Part shown: positions 41,901 through 52,940 of the stretch, one piece after another
How positions within the stretch are numbered: position 1 is the first letter of the stretch
How the letters are laid out: each line of letters opens with the position of its first letter
From: Aurelia coerulea
Lineage: Eukaryota > Cnidaria > Scyphozoa > Semaeostomeae > Ulmaridae
Assembly: GCA_039566865.1 (NCBI GenBank)
Contig: CM076961.1
Coordinates: forward strand, 5,091,501 to 5,155,500
Length of the DNA: 64,000 nucleotides
Direction: 5' to 3'
Position numbers and translations under genes: made by a program
The notes under the pieces: model-generated
Told to the model about the DNA's origin: nothing
The model's input: the letters and a program-made list of their open reading frames with translations, nothing else
Databases searched by the model: none

Positions 41901-43841
41901 ATTCAGGACGGTTCGCTGTTTTTGATAGAAAACTTTGACTAAGGGAAAGAAAGTTCTTCTGAGACGCCACATATTAAACCGTCATGCCAAACTCTGTGAA
42001 ATGCTTAGAAATGAAATGCTTATCAAGATACGAGGAACAAACAGGTGATTTCATCTTCCAAAGGAGATAACATTTGCTAAAATGTATTGATGCCATTGCT
42101 GCAATAAGGCAAAAATATTAGGGAAATTCGGTCGTCATTTAAGGCCAGTTTTGAAGGTTTCTTAAGAGGGATTTCTCGAGAAACTCGCTCATAATTTTAG
42201 GACGGATTGGCCGATTTTAGTTAGGTATATTTCAAAAAGGATTTGAAAATGCCCACCATTAGATACTATATTTGCCAATATTATCATCTAAGTATCCAAG
42301 TAGCAGTGGCATTTCAAACGGGGTAGTAGTAACCTCTTGCTTAATCACACGGTAGATAGATTCAACTTTAAGAAAATTCTTTTGTTATGAAATGGCTGAA
42401 AAAGAGCCTCAGAAAAAGATTAAGTTCGTAAGAACAATCAAGTACAGCAAGTGCAATTCACCTCTTTCAGGAGTTATAAGATATAGATTTTCAAAGAATA
42501 CTGATGTTTTTCAATACCATGGCAACAGATATGCAGACGGTATCTCTCATCCTTGAAAAACTGTACTTTCTTTCTTGTTCTGCACAAAAAGTTTCTTCAT
42601 GGTTTGATCAAGTGCCTTTTCGTGCATTCACAACATGAACTTTTCGTAAAGTTGAATTTACAACACCTATATTTCCAGTGCTTATAAAAACCTGAGAAAA
42701 ATTTAGGGACGTAGGAAGCATTTCAAACTTCGGAGGGAGGCACTACTTTTGAAGGGCACTTATTTCATGAAGGTAAAGGGGCACTTCCTGAAAGTGAAAA
42801 GGGCACTTCTTTGTTTATTGCAAAATCTTGGAGGGGCACATGCCCCCAGTGCCCCCTTCCCAGGTTCCTACGTCTCTGGAAAATCACAAAAAATTTCAAT
42901 TTCTCGGCTATCAAGCAGAATTTTATCATTCCAATCCATCAAGTACTTTTGGTGCTAATGACGTTCAAAAGTGGGAACTTTTTTCTGGCTCTTTGGGTAT
43001 TTAGAAAGGACTTACTTTGGCACATACAACTTCAGTTCTGCTCATTCCAAATGATGTATCTGTGATGTGTTTTACTTTTGATTTGTCCAACATATCGTAA
43101 AATGATGGCCACCCACAGCCAGATTCATACTTTGTCTTTGAATCAAAGAGATCTTCTCCACATACAACGCATTCATATGTTCCAGATTTCTTGTTATTCA
43201 AATACTCTCCAGTGAATGCTCTGAAAAATAAAATGGGAATATTAAAAAATTCTGCTGAGAATATGATTCATTGGCTTATTTGTACTTCAGTTCACAAAAT
43301 GCCATGGAAATATTGAAATACAAAAAAGGATCTCAAACTCATATGCTGCAAGTAAATATGAAAATTCAATGCCTCAAAATTAATTTCCTTTGAGTTTGAT
43401 TGGATTGCCTTACTGTACAGGTCTTGTGCATATTAAGGTTACAGTAACCCTCCTGCAGAACGATAAGACTTTTTATCTGATCAATTTTCGGATTTTTAGA
43501 TATTTGCACACGTCATATCTACCTACAATTTCTGATAATTTCAAGGAATTTTCCCTTAATTTTTCAATGCTTTCCAAACACACTTTTATTTTTCCATTTA
43601 AAGAACTAAATATGAGAATTCAAAATCTCTTTGTGGAAGTAAAGAAGTAATGATGTTAGCCGCTCTTTAGCTACACAGTAATAACTAACAACTCCTACAG
43701 CACCTATGGCAACTAGAAAAATATAAGTTACCTTTCTGTTCCTCTTTCTTGGGTGACATGATACTGTTCAGGGGTAAGCTTCTTCTTCAGTTCCTCTGGA
43801 GTGAATTTTACAGGAAATTCTTTTGGCCTCTTTTCTGCCAT
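38820..43841 (-). CDS. MSRB: Methionine-R-sulfoxide reductase B (three recognised exons)
   Basis: Reduces methionine-R-sulfoxide in proteins (or free, depending on the family member) back to methionine using thioredoxin or a similar donor. Exons 43841-43732, 43220-43016 and 38916-38820 join in frame to [10 protein letters not shown]...SLNFKDK, 137 residues plus one base. Zinc ligands C54-x-x-C57 and C103-x-x-C106 are all present, the latter pair split by intron 2. [10 protein letters not shown] supplies the resolving Cys (about 72) and RYCMNSASL the catalytic Cys (about 126), so this is the Cys, not selenocysteine, type. [10 protein letters not shown] is the substrate-site loop. No signal or transit peptide is evident, so cytosolic/nuclear. 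The end is unclear: a donor (AAAG|GTATGC) suggests one more short exon, while reading on gives a stop 18 codons after K137. Confidence 0.93.
39221..39705. mobile_element. Mariner-like MITE, copy A3 (both ends damaged)
   Basis: Homologous to 20741-21276; the left end reads CCTAAAAAAAGTACGCCCGT (GGGTGTCC lost) and the right end TTTTTTTGGGACCCGG (CAC lost). TA is still present on both sides (39219-39220, 39706-39707). Inside MsrB intron 2. Confidence 0.75.
40129..40313. mobile_element. Small MITE 'tagaccttttagctatt', copy 2
   Basis: Ends aatagaccttttagctattc and gaatagctaaaaggtctatt. Interior (gatcgagcgatatttt, cactcgatcgaacct) matches 7853-8041. The minus-strand ORF 40139-40507 runs through it and is unlikely to be real. 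Confidence 0.72.
41565..42270. mobile_element. Palindromic element 'attcaaatatatttcaaaat', copy 2
   Basis: Left arm (atattcaaatatatttcaaaatctacctgatcg, cacgaccaaatg) pairs with the right arm (aaattcggtcgtcattt, gatttta..taggtatatttcaaaaaggatttgaaaat). About 700 bp with diverged arms. Inside MsrB intron 2. Confidence 0.55.
42640..42998. mobile_element. Right part of a 'CCGGGTGAAC' MITE with a second MITE inserted
   Basis: Matches the right half of 15530-16139 (aaattgaatttac, gagaaaa...aaaatcacaaaaattt, tccaatccatcaagtact, ttttttctggctc). It is interrupted at 42706-42879 by the 'gggacgtaggaagc' ... 'ttcctacgtctctgg' element, whose other copy is at 12131-12415. Confidence 0.6.
43016..43220 (-). 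CDS. MSRB: MsrB exon 2
   Basis: Acceptor ATTTTTCAG|, donor GCCAAA|GTAAGT. It completes Arg37, then [49 protein letters not shown]. Contains the first zinc CxxC and the resolving Cys. Confidence 0.93.
43732..43841 (-). CDS. MSRB: MsrB exon 1
   Basis: ATG at 43841 (context AGCATGG), 36 codons plus two bases, donor GAAAG|GTAACT. It encodes [20 protein letters not shown] and [15 protein letters not shown], the conserved MsrB N-terminal helix. Confidence 0.88.
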
Positions 43842-44055
43842 GCTGTTTGCTGAAGAAGATAACACAAAGTTAACAATCATTGTCAATCATCACAGCTAAC
43901 AATGGAATTATGATAAACAAAAAACACCATGCACTTTTTCAACTGGAAATATTTGGTTCCAATGTGATGATAATAGTCTCCAATTTCTGGGTTTTGGTTT
44001 CGTGGTCTTAGGTCTTTGTTTTCTGGGTCTTAGTTTTCCAAACACCCCGGTGCAT

Positions 44056-44510
44056 AGGGCTCAAATCATTTAAATTTCTAAGAAGGTGGGTGTAAATTCT
44101 ATCACATTCTTCTTTGAATTGAATGGCCTTAAAGGGACATAATGGTACTTTGCTATAAATCTGCCAAGGAATGTTTTGGATTTCTTGATTTTTTTCAAAA
44201 TGGCAGGAATCTAATTATTTTTGAAAAAATTAATGGAAAATTTGAAAAAAATAAAATAACATCGTCAATCCTAACCAATAGAAGAAAAATGAAATAACCT
44301 TCAAGAAAACCATAGTTTATGAAGGTCTACGATATAGTGGCAAGCAGAAATCTGTAATTTTCTGGTTTCGGATTTAGAAATTTGATGACGTATCCGCAAA
44401 TCTAATAAATGCTGCCATTTTGGCATTAATCAAGATATTGACAATAATTTCCATGGCAGATTTACAGAAAAAGCCCTACGTTCCTTCAAATTTATTTCAA
44501 AGAAAACTCA
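44056..44510. mobile_element. Foldback MITE 'gggctcaaat', copy 3
   Basis: Starts agggctcaaatcatttaaat; arms with 'caaaatggcaggaatct' and 'tgctgccattttgg', and 'ccttcaagaaaaccatagtttatgaaggtctac' near the centre. The right end is truncated near 44510. Confidence 0.62.
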
Positions 44511-44532
44511 GTCTTCATAATATGAAAATGGG

Positions 44533-45740
44533 CCGCGTGCGGCATTTCGCACGTCTAGGTTAGTTTAGGCGTGCGATGGCGTGCGATACGAAAGTGCTAA
44601 CTTTTATCATCATGATTGCGATTATTTGTTGTTTTTCATTCTTGTTCTCAAGAAATATGGGGTGGTGGTTTGAAGATGACCTTTCATGTCGTAAACTATC
44701 GTAAATTATGAAAGCCGAGGGTGATCACTCCCAAATAGCGTCGCTTTTTTCGAGTGTTTTTTGCTCTTTATTGATAAGCTTTCAATACGTTGTTCTTGCA
44801 TCGGTGAATGCTCTCTTCAACGAGACTTATGGCTTATTTTCCTGTCGAGAAGAGAGAAGGCAGGCAAGAAACTGCCGTGCTACTAAAGTTACGAAAAATA
44901 TTTCGTTGAATGTGTATTTCTCTGTCGTACTGCCTTTCAAGTTAGGGAAAGGTCAAAGCAGTTAGGCCATCCAGTTTCCTGTTTTCCCGTTTAATAAAAT
45001 GTGGACTTAAATTAGGCTTCAAGCCTAATTCAAAACAAATAAAGATTTCACAAAAGTTATTGACAGATTAAAGAAGGTGATTAAGTAGCGAATATACGCT
45101 CTAGAAAAAGCAACCAAACCTTTTAAGGCATCTAAAGTTTATTGGGGAGTTTACGCAAATTCGTAGTGGGCCTACTCTAGAGATGCACTGCAGAAAATCC
45201 AGAGAAGCGTTTTGTGTCAAAGTCAGATTAAAGTGAGTATTATTCATCATTTTCGCTCCCTGATTCTTGACGACGTTAACACTTTAGTTCAACTAGGAAC
45301 ATGAACAAAGAAGAGAGAACGATGATAGACCCACGAAGAAACTTTTCTATCGCAAAATATAACAGATTGGAGAGATTATTAAAGACAAGTCTATCCTCCG
45401 CATCTTGCAGTTCTTTAAAGATTTCTTGTTGAATCCATTTGCCAAGATTGATCAATAAACATTTAAAGTTCCGTTTGAAATCCTTGCATCTTGTTTGCTT
45501 CGCCAGTGAGCTGACCTTTACAACGGTTTCCTTTCGTAAAGAGACCGAAGCAAAATCGTAGCATCGAGTGATGAATGAAGGAGAAATTTCAAATTCTAAA
45601 TAAAAGGAGGGCTCTGTTTTTTGCGACATTGTTTGTGATTGAAATTTTATGAAATTCGGTAAATTTTCAGGTTTGCCCGTGCGACGTTTCGCACGCCTTG
45701 GACAATTTAGGCGTGTACGGAGGCGTGCGCGTGCGATCGC
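44533..45740. repeat. GCACGC-rich direct repeats 1.1 kb apart
   Basis: cgtgcggcatttcgcacgtc ...tttaggcgtgcgatggcgtg (44536-44590) and cgtgcgacgtttcgcacgcc ...tttaggcgtgtacggaggcg (45677-45730) are direct copies, each containing small inverted GTGCGA/TCGCAC units. Such GC-rich words are unusual in this AT-rich window. Confidence 0.55.
45276..45629 (-). CDS. Uncharacterised ORF, possible small membrane protein
   Basis: ATG at 45629 (context ACAATGTCG) opens 117 codons: MSQKTEPSFYLEFEISPSF..., a Lys/Arg-rich middle, and a hydrophobic end (GSIIVLSSLFMFLVELKC). The frame extends upstream to 45782 into the GCACGC-rich repeat, so the longer form is less likely. I recognise no domain. It may be an unrelated open frame in repeat-bordered DNA. 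Confidence 0.25.
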   Translation of the reverse strand: MSQKTEPSFYLEFEISPSFITRCYDFASVSLRKETVVKVSSLAKQTRCKDFKRNFKCLLINLGKWIQQEIFKELQDAEDRLVFNNLSNLLYFAIEKFLRGSIIVLSSLFMFLVELKC

Positions 45741-45849
45741 ACGCCTCATATTACGAAGACTGAAACTGTAATAGAATTTCACATTAACCTTTTAAAGTTT
45801 GAGCGGTATGTTAGTGTGCAGGAATTTGTGCATGTCTGTACTTGTGGCA

Positions 45850-45985
45850 CAGGGTGTTCCTCCATAGTAAAGGAACCTGGGGATGTGCCGCGAGGAAGGG
45901 TATAATTTTTCGGACTTCTAGTCTAGATAATTTTTTGCAATGTTGACCTCTAGCCACCGTCTTTTTGGCTAGGTCTAGCCACCAT
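45850..45985 (+). mobile_element. Left end of a G/C-tract-type element
   Basis: 'gttcctccatagtaaagg', 'acctggggatgtgccgcgag' and 'gacttctagtctaga' match 12642-12720. The right part is missing. Confidence 0.5.
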
Positions 45986-46239
45986 CTTTAGTCCAACAAA
46001 GGAGAGTAACAAGAATTCAGGGACACCAAATGGGACACATATTTAGAGGGCAAAACAAAGGGAAAATAACACATTTAGGCTATTTTCAAGAGGGCAGGAG
46101 GGGTGGTCGGCCCACTCTCTGGCTTTCTTGCAGAAATTTTTCCTTGCACACAAGAAATCTCATCGAATTCGAAAGGTGCCATACTCTGAAACTCTGCAGA
46201 TGGCGAACTATATGCTCCAACTTAGCGAGAAAATTACTA

Positions 46240-47136
46240 GGGTACTGGCGGGATTTATCAGGCAGCGGGATATATCAGGCACACGCAGCTCTTAACACCC
46301 TGCAACACCACTTAAACTTTTCAAAATCAAAACTTACTCTTTGTGTATCTTCCTTTGTCATTCTTCTTCCATTATGTACAATTATTATCGCAATTACTCT
46401 TTCTTTCATCCCGCCAGGCTCGGCGGAGTATCTCGCACTCAGGCGGAAAACTTGGTCCATTCAGCTTTTCTGTGTCATCAGCGACAAGGTCCTTTCTCTG
46501 TCCCAAGCGATTACGAGGCTGGACGGTGTCACATAAATTGGTCAATTAAATTTTTTGAAAGGGTGGTATGTGCCCCAACCATCATGCCCAAAAAAGTTTT
46601 TGAATTTTCAATTCTTGGCACAAATCCTGGGGATTGTAGGATGGTCGGTCCGCCAACTGTACTGGCGGGATATATCAGGCAAGCAACAACATCAGCAACA
46701 TGACATTTAAGGTAAGGCCACTTTCTTCGTTAGGCCTTCATTCAAGCTTTGAGAAGGTGCAAGCAAGACTTCCTTGGAATTCAGCATGTTGAAGTCAATT
46801 AAAGAGCAATATAGCAAGTGACATTGCAAAGAAAGGCTGTTAATTCTTTGGAATTCATGTTTTAACATGATTCAAGTTGCTGAATGGATTCATATAAGTA
46901 AAAATGCTAGCTGCCTGATAAATCCCGACGGTGTACGAAATTTACCTCCGCAAGTGGTCAAAACATTTCGCGACAAACGCTTTCATTTGTTAAAAAATCG
47001 ACCGGCGAGCAGAATGAACTTGATGAGAAATGTTTGAAATATATTTATGAAATATGTTTGGTCCCTGTGGATGAATTGATTTTGCTTGGTAAGTTGAAAA
47101 AACCTTATCTGCCTGATAAATCCCGACAGTACCCTA
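46240..47136. mobile_element. Nested elements with 'CTGGCGGGATTTATCAGGCAG' ends
   Basis: Outer pair: gggtactggcgggatttatcaggcag (46240) and ctgcctgataaatcccgacagtaccc (47109-47134). Inner pair: tgtactggcgggatatatcaggca (46658) and ctgcctgataaatcccgacggtgtac (46910-46935). One element of the family is thus inside another. Overlapping ORFs of 120-168 codons here are not protein-like. Confidence 0.65.
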
Positions 47137-47580
47137 TGAATTGGCATTGTTATTGTTGTTGTTGCTGCGAAGTCAAATTTTTTTGATGTGTGGCTGGATA
47201 TGAAGATAGCGTGGTTAGTTATATATAGTCTATAGTCGTGTCCAGTCCCATTGCAGTTAATTTCTAGCGTTTGAAAAACTTAGCTATCCAGCGTTGTCCT
47301 TGGTTGTTCAGGGGCGGGCAAGTACTGTAAAATATTTGACCCCATGTTTTTCCAAAGGAATTGGAAAAAATAACCAGTTATACGACATTCCTGCCCAAAA
47401 CAACCAGTTTTGGGGACAAAGGTGAAATTTGATTATCAATCTTCCAATTCCATCAGTTTGTCACAAAAATGAAATTTTCTGCCCTCCTATCTCATCAGAA
47501 TCATAAAGTTTACCTGTGAGCTGGTTTTACCTTTGTCCGCCAAATTTAAGCTAAAAGTACAAGTTAACTGCAATGGGACG

Positions 47581-48630
47581 AAACCCAAGTAGCTAGTGCG
47601 CTTGTTGTGCATTCCAGAAATTGTTTTCGAAAGAAGAAGAACATGTCTACACTTCTACCACGGGCATTTTATTTCTTTGGTTCAGAAGCTGAGCAGTAAG
47701 TGCTTTAATTACACCTACAAAAAATAAGAGAATTGAATCGCCTCCCAATCGGCTTTTTAAATCAAACGAATTAAATGCCCGTGGCAGATGTGTACCGGGT
47801 GCGCCAAAATAAACTATGCACGTTTGGCAGGCCACAATAAATCGTACACACGTCCGATTTTGGAAATTTATGACTTAATCGTTAACAGAAAGCCTGACTT
47901 AGATACTGGGATTTTTGCAAATTTTTTCATTTTCAGTTTTTAGAGCTAGAAGCGAGTTTCCTAAAATGTTAGTTTTCGAAAAAGGCTGAAAACGATCAAA
48001 AAACATCGATCAAGTTTTCCAAAGAATCGACATGAATGGGCAAAGAGAGAACTTGTTCGTGGTGATTTGGGATTTAAAAATCGACCAATTGTAATCTGCT
48101 GTACGAGAATTCGTACTAAACCCCCAAATCCCCTGAAAACGTTTTCTCTTTGTTCATTCATGTTGAATCTTTCAAAATTTGATCGACGTTTTTTGATCGT
48201 TTTCAATGTTTTCGAAAACGAACATTTTAAGAAACTCGCTTCTGGCTCTAAAAACTGATAACGGAAAATTTGCAAAAAGTCCTAGAATCTAATTCAGGCT
48301 TTCTGCTAACGATTAAGTCATAAATCTTCAAAATCGGTTCAGTGTACGATTTATTGTGGCATGCCAAACGTGCATAGTTTATTTTGGCGCACCCGGTAGA
48401 TATATCCTTCTTCTCTCGATCTATGCTCATGTTTGTCCTTGAAAACAATTTTTGGAATGAACAATGAGCGAGCTGGTACCTGGGTTTTAGAAAAAACTTT
48501 TGCGCTTTTCTTGTTTTGAATTGCTGGTTGAGAGAATTTCCTTTGTCTGCAATCGCTAATCGCTTTGAATTGCGGTGTCAATCAAAACCAACTCGTGCTA
48601 TTGTCTTACCAAATCTGTCCTTGTTTATGA
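47581..48630. mobile_element. Mutator-like foldback, copy 2, 5'-truncated and split by a mariner-like MITE
   Basis: Left part 47584-47794 and right part 48397-48630 match 33660-33900 and 33881-34120 of copy 1. The first ~150 bp of the left arm and its terminus are absent. The element at 47795-48396 separates the two parts. Confidence 0.75.
47795..48396. mobile_element. Tc1/mariner-like MITE 'CCGGGTGCGCCAAAATAAAC' inside the Mutator-like element
   Basis: Ends CCGGGTGCGCCAAAATAAAC and GTTTATTTTGGCGCACCCGG (602 bp), TA each side. The uninterrupted sequence gatgtgTAgatatatcc is present in the copies near 33885 and 53310, here split as gatgtgTA|...|TAgatatatcc, proving a TA duplication. Confidence 0.9.
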
Positions 48631-48836
48631 AATCGTAATCTAGAAACGTAGGGACTTATCTGGAACATTGTAGGAGCAGTTTTATTAGATACAACGTAAT
48701 TCTCTGGACAATTAAAGAGTATTTCAAATAATTTGAGTTGAGTAGTCATGATGTTGTAGCATTACGCAGCATTACGAGAAAATTCTAAACAATTGTCTAA
48801 CAGGATGCAATACATTAAAACTAACATCAGATTCAT

Positions 48837-48908
48837 TCATTCATTCATTTATTCATTCATTCATTCATTCATTCATTCATTCATTCATTCATTCATTCAT
48901 TCATTCAT
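48837..48908. repeat. (ATTC)n microsatellite
   Basis: About 17 consecutive ATTC/TTCA units. Confidence 0.95.
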
Positions 48909-49417
48909 ATATTTATTTAAAGTTGGTATTTACATAGATTTTAAAGAATAAAGCTACTTTACAACAACTATTTATTAGCTTAGATGCACTAGCGATTAGC
49001 AACTCAACTGAGAGAGAGAGTACATCATACGAAACTGTGATCAAGTGAGATTCAAAATCGAGATTCTCTGTGGTTCTATATCCATCTGTGAGTTTTTGTT
49101 GCGGATAAAAGCGTGATTCCCGACAATATGTGAAAACAAGATATCCCCCCGTTCTTTCCCAAATACTTTGTGCAGCTGTTCGTTACTCGTGGAAATCCGA
49201 GCAGGTTCTCGATACAATGTGATAAATCTAGCTAAAGAAGAATTGGCAATATATCGTAGATTGATTTAGAAGATATTAGTTGCATAGCGTTTGGGAGAAA
49301 TTTTCCTGCGACCTCAGTCTTCAAGACAGGTTGGTATGGTAAAGTCTTTTTCTGTTCTAAAGGAGCCCAGTCCCCAAACTGTACACAAATTTGTAAGAAC
49401 ATAATTGTTTTAGGCAC

Positions 49418-49920
49418 ACATGTATGGCGCGCCATCCCGGCAAAAATTATGTGTGGTGTGTATGCAATATCATGTGTGGCGTGTGCCCAAACTTTGTGCG
49501 GTGTGTATGCAGTTTTGTGCGGTGTGTATGCAGTTTTGTGGTGTGTGTATGCAGTTTTGTGTGGTGTGTGTATGCAGTTTTGTGTGGTGTGTGTATGCAG
49601 TTTTGTGTCGCGTGTGTATGCAGTTTTGTGTGGTGTGTGTATGCAGTTTTAAGAGTACCGAAAAATAATGGGGGGGGGGGCTGATGAAAATAATGGGGGG
49701 TTGGAAATGGTCATATACAATAATAATCGGGGGGTTGGAAAACACACACCACACAAAACTGCATACACACCGCACAAAACTGCATACACACACCATAAAA
49801 CTGCATACACACCGCACAAAACTGCATACACACCGCACAAAGTTTGGGTACACGCCACACATGATATTGCATACACACCACACACAATTTTTGCCGGGAT
49901 GGCGCGCCATACACATGTCC
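49418..49920. repeat. 500-bp palindrome with tandem 20-bp units in the arms
   Basis: Ends tatggcgcgccatcccggca and its complement (with an internal 12-bp palindrome atggcgcgccat). Arms 49418-49654 and 49744-49920 contain repeats of 'tatgcagttttgtg.ggtgtg': seven 'tatgcagttt' in the left arm and four complements in the right. The loop has short G-runs. ORFs on both strands (up to 198 codons, Cys/Val or His/Thr periodic) are repeat translations. Confidence 0.9.
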
Positions 49921-50799
49921 ATTGTCTTCAGCAGTTTGTTTGCTGTCACCCAAGCCACCAAGCAGCCACCAAACCACCACCAAGCCACCAAGGTTCTGTC
50001 TTGAGAAGGAAAGTTTTGCCTTGAGAAAAGAAAGTTTGCCTTGAGAAAAGAGTCTTGCCTTGACACTTGTGGGCCACCGTAGATTTGAGCCCTATACTGG
50101 AGTTTCTTAAGTTTATGACGATCTGAGAGTTGAGCAGTTTCTTATAAAATATTAGTGTACAGTAAAAGCAAAAAGCCCGCACATAAGAACCTAAGATTTT
50201 GAACTCAGCCTGTTTAGGTTCTTATGCAATGAGGCACATCCAGTAATCAGGGTGTAGGTTCTTAACATAGGGAAATATGAGAATCTATATCTTACTTAGT
50301 TAAACTTATTTACACTCTTGGCCCTATCAATTCCAATCCAAGCTTACCCAGTTTACCCCTGCAGGCCTTGCCTATCACAGTTCACGTAATGTTTTGGAGT
50401 TCACGAAAGAGGTTGATTGGCAAAAAGATAGCATTTATTTCCCAATGTATGAACACAACGCTTTATTAAGAACCTTGTTAAGGTATCAGCCTGAAATGGT
50501 TCTTACCTATTGGGTACAAAATATATTATTTCAGGCTGTAGGTTCTTAATAAATGAAGGTTCTAATGTGCGGGTTTTTACGGAAGTAAATGTGTATGTGG
50601 TACATTCCACAATATACCTCATTGTTCATACTCAGCACTCCCCACTTCCTTCTTTCCACAAATGTCATTATCGGTAAATCAGAGACAATAAATTTGGTGA
50701 TATGACATGATGACGTAACAAAGATGGTGACGCAACTGTTAATCATCACCTGCCAAACCTCCTCCTATCTGTTTTACGTCAAATGGCCTCTGATTTCAA

Positions 50800-51560
50800 A
50801 ACAACAAGTTTATTTGCTGAATAAACGCCGAAATTTGGTTGAAACTGCTGTGAAATTGGCTATAACTTGAAAAGATTAAAAGTTGTTTGTCCGTTGGACG
50901 TTTGAGAGCGTCAAGAGAAAACCGAGGATTTACATACAAATACAATTAACAAGGAAAGCTTTTGGTCTTCACCAGGTAAGAAGTTTAAATTTTACAGCAA
51001 CAAGTTTATTTGATGAATTGACGAATAAAAAGTTGGTTGAAACTCCCCTGAAATTGGCTGTAATTTGAAAAGATATTGAAAGCTGTTTGTCTGTTCGTTG
51101 GTCGAGACTGTCACGAGAAAGTTAAACTGATGACTTACAAATCCAGTTAAGATTTTTGTGAAGGAAAGCTTTCAGTCGTAACCTGGTAAGTGTTTCTTCA
51201 AAAGCAACACGGTTATTTCCTGTATGTTCAGACATATGCATGTTGAGATAATTTCTAGTTGTTGAAAATGCTCTGATATTGACTGTCAGTTCAAAACATT
51301 GAAAGTTGTTTGTCGATTGAGCGGATGAGAGTTTCAAGATAAATTAAACTGAGGACTTGCAAATACAACGAATGAGAAAAGCTTTTGGCCAGGTAACTTT
51401 ATTTGCTAAATGAACGATTAACCTGAAAACTGACTGTATTTTGAAAAGTTTGAAAGTCCATTGGATGGTTGAGACTGTCAGGAGAAAGTAAAACTGATGG
51501 CTTATAAATCCTGTCAAGATCTTTGTCAAGGAAAGCTTTTAGTCTTTGTTTGTGGTTTAC
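50800..51560. repeat. Four diverged tandem units, about 195 bp each
   Basis: 'caacaagtttatttgctgaa' and its variants recur at about 50803, 50998, 51206 and 51398; each unit continues with 'gaaattggctgtaa.ttgaaaag', 'gttgtttgtc.gttgg', 'tcaagagaaa', 'gaggatttacaaat', 'ggaaagcttttggtc' and a 'ccaggtaa' word. No frame. Confidence 0.75.
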
Positions 51561-51739
51561 GATTGAGCAGTTTTGAAGTTTGATGACGTCACAACCCTGA
51601 AACTGTTTGGAACCAAGCAGACGCTGTAAGTCATAAACTGATCAAGATATCATAGCCTATGTGGCTGACTGAGGCTACACGCAGGCTAAGATATCAACGA
51701 TTGCCAATGAATACTTATAACGATGTACCCGAGGTTCCT

Positions 51740-51990
51740 TTTAAAGGGGCTCCGTCGCCAAAATGTATAACAAAACGATGATTTTTGCAGTTTTCTGAAA
51801 GGTGATATCACACAGGATTTTCATATTTGTTTCAAAATGAAAGTTGCTGTTTGGACATAAATCATTGTACTTCACTAAGGAACAAACCAAACATTCATAT
51901 CTTCTATGATGGCTAACGGTCACTTTTTGGTGGCTTGGGTGAAGCCACCAAGCAAACTGCAGAAAACAATCGATGAAGAATGGATAATTT
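51740..51990. mobile_element. 'GGGGCTCCGTCG' element, copy 2 (one end only)
   Basis: tttaaaggggctccgtcgcc at 51738, then 'aaaacgatgatttttgcagtttt', 'aaccaaacattcatatcttcta', 'cactttttggtggcttgggtgaagccacca'. The right terminus seen at 54404 is absent. Confidence 0.65.
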
Positions 51991-52940
51991 TAGTAGCATA
52001 TTTCGAAAAGGTCGCTGCTAAAGAAGAGGAATATCAATATCTGATTATATAATCATTTGATTCTATATCTTTGGGAAATTTCGAGAGAATAAACTTTCGC
52101 GAATTTCACATTTTAGGAAATTTCGCGGAGTAAACTTTCGCGAATTTCGGCTAAAAACGCGAGAAAGGGGAGAGCTTCTTGCCGAGATAGTTTCTTCCCT
52201 TAAGTAGAAAAAATCTTCCCACCAAAAGCAGGTCCTAAATCTGGTCTCATCCTAATATTGTTTTAATTGTGATAGGTGATCAATATAGTAAAGTGAAGTT
52301 TCGCTAAATAATGAATAAATAAGCAGATTCGCGATAAAAATTAAGGCAGCCATTATTAATTCAATTAACTTTATTAAGAAGCTACATCAATAAGAGAAAA
52401 AAGCAGGTTTAATGTTGAACAGGTGTTGGAGAGCACATAACCTTCAAAGACTTTTGATTTAAAAACAAAAGGTATTCAAATATTTACTTCTTTAGTTTGA
52501 GATCTTCTTCAACTTATTTGTTCGGGCCGTCTATTATTAACACCTTTATCATATAGTGTCCTTTCGAATGTTCTACTAGCCTGCGTGCAGCCTCTACTGT
52601 CACTGCGGGGCGGAGAGGAGGAGGAAAGAGCGGAAATCTCAATTTCAATTTCAGGATGAGTCGTTCGAGGGCTGCGACGATCTGGGAACTAGTTTAGAGC
52701 GCGGCACTGTTCAAAAACATAAGGCCGTTATGAACTTGATTAAGCAAGGATGGCTGCCGAGGCAAAAGCGCAGAGATACTCATGAAATGAAGACGAGCAA
52801 GGCAACGAACTACATTCATTCATTTAATAAAATTTTACATTTAGGCCAGGTATTGTGGACACGATCGACACAAATTGTGTCCACAATACCCATGCAAAAA
52901 CTATAATATCAATTTGAAAAATTACAACTCAGTTGTCGGC

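Noticed and set aside
46030..46536. 168-codon plus-strand ORF
   Set aside because: It crosses transposon termini, overlaps comparable ORFs in other frames, and has no recognisable domain or periodic conservation.
49470..50066. 198-codon minus-strand ORF with Cys/His periodicity
   Set aside because: It is the translation of a 20-bp repeat within a palindrome; ORFs of similar kind exist in several frames on both strands.
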